Both the position numbers and the translations under genes were made by a program. From Holacanthus passer (taxonomy: Eukaryota > Chordata > Actinopteri > Pomacanthidae), in the NCBI GenBank assembly GCA_025331565.1, contig JAFREQ010000120.1:992001-1056000 (forward strand): DNA of 64,000 bases, written 5' to 3'. A model generated the notes under the pieces. The model was not told where the DNA came from. It ran no database searches and worked only from the letters and a program-made list of their open reading frames with translations. Each line of letters opens with the position of its first letter. Positions within the stretch are counted from its first letter, which is position 1. This document shows, piece by piece, positions 1 to 10,200 of the stretch.

Positions 1-1177
1 ATTTTCTTCTTCTGTGCCATCGAGCTCCATTGTTGTTATTAAAAACACATCAGTGAGTCACACTGTTGCACTTGATGACATGTTCCTTCCTTCACATGAA
101 CCCACACTGGAGTCTACTTTGACTAACAGCTGAGAGCCACAGACAGGAAGGCTTTGGTCTTTTCATGGCATTTGTTGTCAATAACAAAGTCTATGGATTA
201 CTGCCTTTAACTGATGGTGCAATTCCCATGTATTTCTAAGTGTGAATTCTGAAAACGTTGTGAACTCTAATGTTAAGAGCATTTAGGAGCATTGCTGAGA
301 AAATAGTGGTACAGCTTGCGAGTTTCTGTCAGGGTCAAAGTTCTTAAAACACAAACCTAGACTAGTGATCTAATGTGGCTTTGTGTTTAATTTCTTCCTT
401 ATTTCTAACAAAATGTGTTGAGTTGTAACTTAATAAAAAAAAAAGAAAGTTAACAGTACTTACATAGAAGTTTACTGCTAGAAATAAAACAGTTAAGAGC
501 CTAAATTTAAACCTGACCCAATTAATAGATCCAACTTTTTAAGGAAGTACAATAAAATTAGATCCCTTCTAGTATTCAAAGTGTAACGCAACACAAATGA
601 CAGCCACATTTGGCTGCGTAAAGACTACTGTGAACTTATGCATAGAGAAAAGTCTAAGAAGGACAAAACAAAGTGGTTAAGGTCAACTCCCAAACGATTC
701 CGCCGACATGAAAGGCCAACGCAGGCCGATTGTGTCGTGGTTTCCGAGGTACTGTGCAGCAAGGCAGAGCCCAGCTCAGGTAAGGCTTTGTGGTGCTAAA
801 AAACATATTGGTAGATCAGAAGGCAGGCCATAGAGCTAATCGCAACAAGTCAAGCGGTCAAACATTAAGCTTATAATCACAGTACGATTTTCGAGTGGGT
901 TGTCCGTCTCTCCCAGTTCAAACGTCTTTATGAGCGTTAAGATGCAGCATAAAAGGCTTCTCAGCAAACAGGTACAGCTGAAAGATATGTGGAAACACCA
1001 CTCACACTCCACAGGACTCAGGTTTTAGTTATGAGAGATGTATTAAGATGTTCTTTTTTAAAAAAAAAAAAAGAAGCGTTAGGACATTGTTAGCTTGTCA
1101 TGATTGGTTCCCAAGCCAAAAAAAAAGCTCAGGGGTTATTGAACAGCAACTGGCAGAAGAGATGGATGCAAGAAAAG
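1..1177 (-). other. bmp2k: bmp2k 3' UTR and downstream flank
   Basis: No coding exon is seen here. The stretch follows the bmp2k stop and should hold the 3' UTR. The best polyadenylation candidate is ATTAAA on the minus strand (386-391), about 790 bases past the stop. No canonical AATAAA was seen on the minus strand in this stretch, so the true end may lie beyond the window. A-rich runs occur near 436-447 and 1060-1072. Confidence 0.5.
386..391 (-). terminator. Candidate polyadenylation signal ATTAAA for bmp2k
   Basis: The plus strand reads TTTAAT, so ATTAAA on the minus strand, the commonest variant signal. It is placed about 790 bases downstream of the bmp2k stop codon. It is a single hexamer and could be chance. 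Confidence 0.25.
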
Positions 1178-2617
1178 TCACTGCTTCGAGGGAAAAGGTG
1201 CAGCTCCGAATGGGTCGAGCTCAACCGGCTGTGAGGGCGGAGGCGGCTGCGGCTGCTGCGGTCCACCTGTGGATGACCATTTCTGTGAAGGGCACCGCCC
1301 CAAAATCATCCATGATTCTGCTTTCTCCAAGAGCACCGTGAAGAGAGCCCGTCCAGGACTTTCCATTGGCCGTGCCCATGTCGCTCTTGCTGTCAGAGAG
1401 TCCTTGATACTGGCCGTGCCGGCTGCCGTCCTGAGGGTGGAAAGGTTTGGCTCCGAACGGGTCTAGAAGAGCCTCGTCAACCGGCAGAGAGGCTCCTTTG
1501 TCTTTCCCTTCAGCCATGGTTATATCAACACTGATGTTCTCTTTCGAGTCGGAGGTGCTGAGGAACTCGTTGCTGCTTTGCGAGTCTCTCCGGCCAACCT
1601 TCTTGTGTCTGCGGACTCGCTCGGGCGTGCGGTACGTTGGCTTGTTGGTCTTGCGGCCTCCGGTCGGCGTACCATGGTGCCGTTTGCCGTTGCTGCCGCC
1701 TGCTGTGGCCTCCTGCTTGGTTTTTCTCTGCCGTGATGACAGCTTCTGGAGGCTGCGCTGCTTCAGCCTCTGTTGCTGAGGGCTGGCTGACTCCTCAAAA
1801 GGTGCCCGGAAGATATCTTCTGCGCTTCTAGAGGTGGTGGGAGGTGGTTTGGTGGGGCCCGGCTGGAAGGGCGAGAAACCGAAAATGTCAATGCCCTCGG
1901 GGGAAATGGGCGGTGTTTGGCCCATTGGAACATCGCTGCTGCTCTTGCCCGACTTGGAAAGGTTCCGGCTGAATGGCGCTTTGGTAAAAACATCAAACTC
2001 ATCCGCCGCTTTCGTCTCATAGCTGACTTGCCTGAAAGGCGCTTTGGCAAAGATGTCCGAGCTTTCTGGAGGCCCGACGGGCGAGGCTCCTCCGAGGAAA
2101 GGAACAGCACCAAAAACGTCCACAGCATCCACAGCTGGAGCAGCTCTCGCTCTGCTGGGCGACTCAGGAGGGGTGATCAGAGTCGTGCCAGAATCCTCCC
2201 GAGGACTCCTGCTGGTGGCGGCCGAAGCTGCTTTAGCGGCCGGAGCTTTCTTTGAGCGGCTCTTGACCCTGCTGGGATCGTAGTCTGAGTCAGAGCTGTG
2301 CTTGTCCTCATCCTCCTCTCCCTCTTCTTCAGAGTCCATCAGCAGAGGCCTCTGTCCGATATTCTCTGGCTCAGTGTCTTCACCGTGCTCGCTGTTCAGG
2401 CCTTCTTCCTCTTCCGGCTCTTCATCTTCGCTGCTTTTTGGTGAAGGAGGGTCGGACTCGAAGTCACTGTCAGACTCTTCACCAGGTCTGCAGTTGCTCT
2501 TTTTGCCTGCTTTGTGCTCCTTGGCCGCCACCGGCTGCAGATCCTTCGCAGTGGTTGAGACGGGGGCAGGATCACTGACTTCCTCACTGGTCTGCTCAGT
2601 CTTTACCACATTGTTAC
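1178..2617 (-). CDS. bmp2k: bmp2k exon 16 (C-terminal tail; frame break near the end)
   Basis: The terminal coding exon, 1440 nt with the stop. It begins NNVVKTEQ, then an acidic region (ESDSDFESDPPSPKSSEDEE, PENIGQRPLLMDSEEE, KHSSDSDYD), then repeated motifs (VDVFGAVPF, SDIFAKAPF, FDVFTKAPF, IDIFGFSPF, LDPFGAKPF, MDDFGAVPF), and the conserved basic blocks KQRSLQKLSSRQRKTKQ, NGKRHHGTPT and TPERVRRHKKVGRRDSQSSN. After FTEMVIH at about 1267 the frame runs into alanines and a TGA at 1221. The conserved ending PVELDPFGAAPFPSKQ with stop at 1178 is in the next frame. One extra base, simplest in the GG at 1266-1267, explains it. The acceptor is TTTTTCTGCAG|GT. Confidence 0.93.
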
Positions 2618-4257
2618 CTGCAGAAAAAAGACAAACGCAAGAGTTAAAGACATTACCAATGTTTCTTGTGTTTTTAATATTCTCTTGGATATGCACTTTA
2701 AGTTTTAACCTCCGACCCTTCCAGATGTTTTTAAGTTTGATGTTTTAAATCACAAGATGAGCGACAGAAGGAGAATCTTGATGCCAGAAGTACAAGTTTT
2801 CATTTCCTAAAAACGTCTTGTGGCCCTTTTGACCTCTGTGATATGTGGCATTACTGAAATGAGGATTACTTGGCTTACGTTAGGATTTGTATTTGTGGAC
2901 GTCCAAGCAGTTTGTCCAATATTGAAGCAGAAGGAGCAGCGAAGGAGAATTCACAGAACTCAATATGGTCACGCAGTAAGCAGAGCAGGCTTAGAGGCAG
3001 AAGAAATGAGATGCCCAGATTTTCAAGATTCACAAAGTTGCTTTTAAATTTAAATCTCTTGGTGAAAAGATTTACGCTGTCAGTCACCTCCTTTAGTCTT
3101 AAAATAAAAGCTCTGTTCTGCAATTACTACTCTTTACTCTGGCATTTCTATAAATTCTTACACATTTGGCAAAACTGTGCCTTGCGTAAATTTATTTCCA
3201 AGAGATTTGCATGATGACAATTTAGAAATTTGCCTAATTAGCAAGTGGATAGTCTCCAATTGTATTGAAAATAAATTGTGCCATACACAATGAGCCAATT
3301 TATTGTTCCCTATTAGTGGAAGCTCTACATTAGAAAGCAGAGAAAGGGCCCCCTGCTGTGAACACGAAAATGGAAACCTCTCCACGTCTTCAACCATCCA
3401 AACTGGCAGGACGAGATGACAGATTAGCCAAAAGCTTTGTTGAAAAATGAAACAAGGCAACGATAAAAGATAAAAGTCTCTGGAATCAAATATATTAACA
3501 CAGGAAACACAAGGTGAGCTGCATCTGTTTGCTCCACCCGACTCGTCCCAGATTATAGCTCGTAATCACGTTCACCTCTCAGAGCGACACAATCTCACAC
3601 TATCTCACATCTTTAATCAGGAGAGAAGACGACAGACTGACACTCAGATTTGTTTTGCCGATGTTCCTTTGGGTAAAAGCTGAAGGATTACACGCTGCGT
3701 CTCATCTCTTAAAGATACAAATAAGTGGTGAAAACATGCGTGTGATTGTTCTCTTGTCTGATGGAAGATAAAATCTGTTAGAAATGTCTGACAGCAGGCG
3801 GGAGCTTAGAGAAGTCTCTTCCCTCACACAACTACTACCACTGAACCGAGGTGGATTTGAAGCTGCAGATTAGATTTAGATTTGAAGCTGCAGAGAGGTG
3901 AACATTTATGAGACTGAGCGACTCTGAGCCAAAAGGTTGCTGAAAATAAATGACAGCTAATTTCATCATCACTCTCGTTAACAGTGTTGTTAATAATGTA
4001 GTTGTCTCGTCAAAATACTGGGAGGACAAAGCTCCCACTGGGGGTCAAAACACTATAACTATGAGAGAGATGAACTGATCAGAAGAAAATTAATCAACAA
4101 ATTTAGAAAATTAATCAGAATCGTGCAGAAATTGCTAAATGTCACTTGTATCAGTTTGTGTTAAATTAGCTGGGTTTTTTCCTCTTTTATGTTGACAATT
4201 ATTATAAAATTGTGTAATAATAATATAATACTTGAAGGTGTTGTTCTGATGGTCAGA

Positions 4258-4291
<34 letters not shown>

Positions 4292-7200
4292 CAATTTAAA
4301 GACGGGACATTTTCTCATCACATCCACACTAAATGCAAAAGCTGCTTCTGTTTGAGAGAACTGTTTTACTTCAGTTTCCACCACTGGAGCTGAAACAGAT
4401 CTAATTCCTATGATTTTATTCTAACACCAGACTGGGGAAAATCACTTAATACATTTCTCAATTGAGGTTAATTTGACCATCATTTTAACAAAGATACTGT
4501 ATGATAAGTGGTTTAGACAGTCTGTTGTTCTAGTTTCAGTCTGTTTGGGCTTGAATAACAGGATTAGATGGACTAAAATATCAATAAATGATCGGCCTGT
4601 TTGGGTCACGTCACTGCAGAGGCATACTTTTAAATAGGGTTTGGTAATGGTTAGAAATATTTCAAGTGTACCCCTTTCCATGTCACGTCTCTAATCAGAA
4701 GATCTATTTTTAAACAGACTGTTTACTGCAGTCATCTTATTGTATGCCAAGCTGCTCGAACCTGACTATTCTTTTAATGGCAATTCAAATCCAAAATATG
4801 GTAGTAAATTATTTCTGTAGGTTGCTTTAATCCTTTTATGGAAATATATATATTCAAGGCTCAATTGTTGCAGTATGAATATTAAATATAGCATTTTGTC
4901 TCTTACAAACAGCTGCAGCTTCTTTACGGTCTTAAGACATTCGGATGCCATCTGTACCCGAGTGTGTTTCAAATTATGCAAATGTACAAGTGAAATAAAA
5001 CTACAGACAGTAAGAAACAAAAAAAGTGTTCAATTACAGATATACATTCATTAATTGAGGTCAGTCAAATAAAGTCATGAAACCTGTAAAAGGGTCGTTG
5101 TTAGAATGTATTTGGAGGGAAAAACAGTCAAATGAAGCCAGGAAAAAATGTTAAAACTTAAAGGTTACCACAGTGAACTGGTTGATCACCATCAGGGCCT
5201 TAATATGAACGATGCAGCCACGTGTCTCTGCTTATGTTTCAATGTTTCACACACGTCTGTCCAGGACAAACATAGTCGACATTATTGTACAATAATGTTT
5301 GATTTTGACCTTCACCTTCGCTACGGTACTTCAAAAACGGTTTCATTTTGTTGGAGTTTGTTTACTTTTCTTGGAGTATTTTTGTCGGACAGAGAGTTCA
5401 AAACAAAGACAGCCATGTTAACAGGAACATCTTGCACGTGGTGTAGTGGTGGAGAGACTCTAATCTTTCAGATACAGCTATAAAAAAGGAACCAAAGTGA
5501 ATATTGATTTTGAATGGTTTTTATTTATCAGTAACATTCTATAAAGAAATACATTCACACTTACAGTATGATACAGGACCTTTTACATAGTCTGTTGCAA
5601 AAACAAGATATGTGTAAGACAATTTATTGATCTATAGGTTTTATTCTTTCTGCAGGAGCCGTACCAGGAGCTGCTGATATCCAGTTTAACTACAACTGAA
5701 GAGCTGTGGCATTTTTCAACACATCTAATCAGTATAGCTTAAAATAAAAAGTTCCCAAAGTTTTAGTGATGTGTTCTGGGGCTTCTAGTAGGATGTAAAG
5801 CTGACAAAAAAATTTTAAGAAAGGGGGAAACCAGACCCCGACACAGAGAGGCGACAGCACAGAAAATTTGCAAATGTAAACAATTATAACAACATATTCA
5901 ATGTCTATGTTTGCTTGTTTATCCCACAAATCCTGGGATAATATTTCACATTTCCTTGCACTTTAAAAAAAGAAAATAAAGTGCAGTTAATGGCTCTGGT
6001 CGTCCCTTTCACTTTTCTTTTTGGCTTTGATGGTTCACCTGTTCAAACTATAGATCCATCCACCAATACACATGAACAAGATGTTTCTGAGTATGGCTGT
6101 CTTACTGAATGAAAAATGATAAGAAACAAGGCAAATAATAATTAAAAAAAACAAACTGAAATGAAGCTTTTCACAAAGGCCCAATAAAAGCAGGCGGTGA
6201 TATGAGCGGAAACATGAAGTGGAACAGAAGCATCAAGTAACTTTAACTGTCCGAACTTACCTTCAGCTAAACACATGAATTACACTTCGCTAGTTAATAT
6301 ATTTGTACAAAAATGTGTATGATTCATGTCTGCATGGATGACTAAGATGGGTCACTTTCTCACTTTCTGCTCTAAGGCGGAACAACAGCAGCACAGTGAG
6401 GATTAACAAACATACAGCCCTTTAGGATTGTATGGATTTTTTTAAAAATTAAAAAAAAAAAGTTCACCATTTTGACAGATATCACCTCCACACTCTCAAA
6501 CATTCCTTTCAGCACGAAAATTTACATTTACACTACTGAATGTGCTATCAGCCAGCTGTGTTCAACATGAGGAAAAATAACACAGTTTAGGGGTTGTGTC
6601 AATCCTCATTAAGCAGATCTACATTACATGGGAATAATGCTCCTAATGGCAGAATGACTTGTTCACCAGCCAACGTACTTTCTAATAAGACCTCTCTGAC
6701 TGTTAGCTGCTTACCTGACAGGGTCAAGAATTACACTAACTCATCAGTGCCACAAACATTTCATTTACCTGCCAACTGCTTTTAATGTTTTTTAATGTCA
6801 CAACTGATGCTCATTTCCACCAAACAGCGTTGAATTCTGTCATTGGAGACAAAAATGCCATTCTTTCGTAATCACTGTGGGGAGGGTTGTCGCTCAGGTA
6901 AATAAAAATGCCAGGCAAAGGCACTTTGTATCTGGTGATGAAACCCAAACAACTTCAACTACAAAAGAACGTATTACAATTCTAAAAAAGGTTGATGCTT
7001 AATAATTGAAATAAAAAGAGGAGTTGAATCAAACTGTGCAGTCACACCGCCAGCAACTTAACTGCTGTCATACTGTCTGTATGTGGCTGGCTTGCTTCTG
7101 GTTTGCATGCTAGCTGGTTTACAATTGCACTGTCATTATAAAAAGTGTTTTTCTTTAAAAATTATTCAGGCTGCATAAAACGAGACAAATCCAATCTACC

Positions 7201-10200
7201 CATTAACCAGACAGTGGTCAGAGGCAGAGTTGCACTGGATTAGTTAACTCTCAGTGGATGGAGACTAAAAAAGTCCTTCTGTCTAAAGACCCGGATACAT
7301 AATGCAGTGACAGCTATGTTGCAGGTTCATGCCACGCTGTCAGATGGGTCTGATCAAATCTTAGTCGCAATCTATCAGACTGTCTCGTGAATTGTGGTGT
7401 TAGTTAGATAGATGTAAATAGGAAAAAATGTAAGAGAAAAGTCATCAATTTGCCTCTTCAGTATTTCATAGACAGACACACAGCAACCAGGTGAAATTAT
7501 TTGAGAGGATAGATTTAAATTATGAAACTAAAGCTCCTGTTACAGCAGCTCTGCCTGAGAAATTTAAAGCACAGACATCAACAGCTGATCAAACACTGGT
7601 GTTGCGATTTCGACCAAAGTTCAACCAGTTAAGGACAAAGAGACGCTACCACAGAAAATAAAAGCAGACTGATTGATGCTAATGAGAGGGTGTTTTTGAA
7701 AGTTGCCAGCGGTGTGTTAGCACAGGAATATTTAAAGAATCACCTGGAATCAAAATAACCAGCTGACACACTGCGATGGCACAAACACAGGAAGCTAAAA
7801 GGCTGATCAAAAATTAGTTGCAAATTTTGTCATGCCAGCCTGTAGGAATGACGCCAAGTGGTTCATTTGACCTCTCTGGGTTTTAAATGCAGTACAAAAG
7901 TCCCTTCAATCTGTTTGGTTTCTTTTTTTTTTTTGGTTTTTCCTTTGATCCAATTTAAACTCAAATAGAATTTTATACTCAATAAGTAATAAGTGAAGAC
8001 AATAAAATATTTCCACACCTACATTCAAGTGCTTAGAGGGTTATATTGCATCATTATCTGGTCTTATTCTACTCTAAACTGTAGCCACTGGACTTGCATT
8101 AAGCCTGCATGTTTAAGGACACAAGAGATGAATTTACTGTAGAAAAAAAAAATCTACTCTCACTCTCCTCTAGAAAATCTCTAAGTGTTTGAGCGTTGAT
8201 ACGGTTTATCATTAAATATAGTCTATGAGTTACAAACAGCGTTTCTAAATTGCCTATCAAAACGTAACCAATTCACATTTAAGGAGCAGGAAGAGTACAG
8301 AGGCACAGAAGCTTATTGCTGCCACCGATGTAATATATGTAGAAATACTGCACTTTGATATTCACATTGTTATACCAAGGCTATGATCCGTGTCGGGGTT
8401 AAACCACATGCAGTCTGACTGGTTAGGTAAGCCAAATGAGAACTAATTATCAGGTTACATTAGAGTGGATGTTAACATCGGCCTCCACAGTAAAGTGCAC
8501 AGTCCACACAAGAACATTTGAGGCTTCGTCACAACAATTAAAAAAACATGTTTTGCTATTCGTCAGGAATTTTTGCATTGCAGTTTCAATGGCTGAAGAG
8601 GGTCGATGGTGTCTTAATGTAAACAAACGGCAAAAAGCCACAACTTTGGAAGTTCAAGTGTTGTCTTTTTTTCTCCCCAACTGGAGTTTATTAGTACCAG
8701 GGCTGAGCGATGTTTGGGTTAAAACTGTAACCCACAGACAGTGTGGATGTGGAATTAGGACTTAGAATCACTTAGAATGTGCTGAACAAGCCTGAGCGGA
8801 GTTGTAGGAATCACCTGACACTTATTTCATATGTTGGGAGTCATTTTAGTTAGATGCACATGATCATTTGCTCGACACCAATTCCAAATATCACAAGCCC
8901 GTTTGTACAACTCTGAGCTAGATCTCCTGAAACAGGTTCAACATAATTACTCTGGGAGGGGCAGAGTTAGCAACAAGCAAGAAAACCAAATTGTGCAAAA
9001 AAAATCCAATTTCAAAAGCTAAATCCACAAATGAATGAACCATTTTTTTCTGGAATGAAAGCAAAATATAACCAAAAAGGCCAACAGTCGGACACAAAGT
9101 CAACCATCTTTAAGACGCAAGCGGCAACTATAATAAAGTGTTAAGCAGTGGATTTTATCAACGTTTGCTCCACATGGTGCTTTAACATGTTCTGTGAAAT
9201 TCTATTCTCAAATTTTACAACTCCATAAAAATTCAACAGCATGAAGAGAATCAACAACCACATGCTTATGACTTGTGACATTTGTTCAACGCCATGGCTT
9301 TTATTGGATGGCCTATGTTTGTGAAATGTTTTTAACCAGGTAATGTAATTTTGACATCACTCAGCCCTAATTAGTACCAGCCATGTGTCACGTTCTTTAC
9401 ATTGACAATTTGTCACTTCAGACTCGTTGTGTTCATATTGCTTTTAGTGCCGATGGAACTACAGCAACTTCATCCAGCTGTGCTCCTTATTGGACACAGT
9501 GAGTTGGAAGTTTTTGCTGTTTTTTATGCACTGAAATAAAAATTGTAATTTTATGCAAAGCGCTTCAGCATAAGCGTTTACTTCTGTAGCCCGCACAGTG
9601 GACTGTTAGTACCTTGCTCCAGCCATTTTGATCTAGACAGGGAATGTAACCCAAAACCCTGGCAGAGTTAGTGCCTTGCTTCACTCAAACACTTCTTCCA
9701 GCTGACTTGCATAAAGGTTTGTTACAGCAGGGCAGTTAGAACGCGCAGTATTAAAAGTCAGAGCGGATTGCGGTGAATTCAGAAAGTGCTTTTACCACTT
9801 GACTGATGCACCTGCTTTTCTTCCTAATTTAGTCACAGACGAGCAGGAGTCTCGACAAGACGACTGATCCGCTGACTTGACATTGGGAAACGAAACACAA
9901 ATCTGACTGATCATTGGTTTTTAATGCCCCACGGTGGGGTATGTGTGGCACAGGAGCTCCTGACTGGAGGTCAGGTGGGAAGAGAAGAGCTGGACAGGGG
10001 GTGGGGCAGGAGAGGGCAGAGAGGGGGCACGTGGCTCCACAGTGTTGGGTCCTCACGGCAGAGACTCCTCTAAGACTTGCCTGCGCTGGCCACAAACGGG
10101 ACTGAGCCGAACAGGTCCTCTGGTGGGAGGGGCTTGGCAGTGGAGGCAGCAGGCTGCGGTCGGTCCGTTTCCACACTGGCCGTTCTCTCCACAGGCTTTT

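Larger units (their letters stand above)
2618..10080 (-). other. bmp2k intron 15 (7.5 kb, GC-AG)
   Basis: Non-coding. It begins GCAAGT and ends TTTTTTCTGCAG on the minus strand. It contains a 29-base A run (4263-4291) and a 672-bp hAT-type element (8698-9369). Near 3851-3890 a 16-bp unit beginning GATTTGAAGCTGCAGA occurs twice. I recognise no gene or RNA in the rest. Confidence 0.85.

Noticed and set aside
1221..1267. A 38-nt mini-intron (GTGGACC...CTCACAG) to rescue the bmp2k C-terminus
   Set aside because: Too short for a vertebrate intron, and removal leads to the wrong frame for PVELDPFGAAPF.
2618..2696. Upstream ATG extension of the bmp2k last exon (MHIQENIKNTRN...)
   Set aside because: It reads through the intron 15 acceptor TTTTTTCTGCAG; the conserved protein enters at the Gly codon after that AG.
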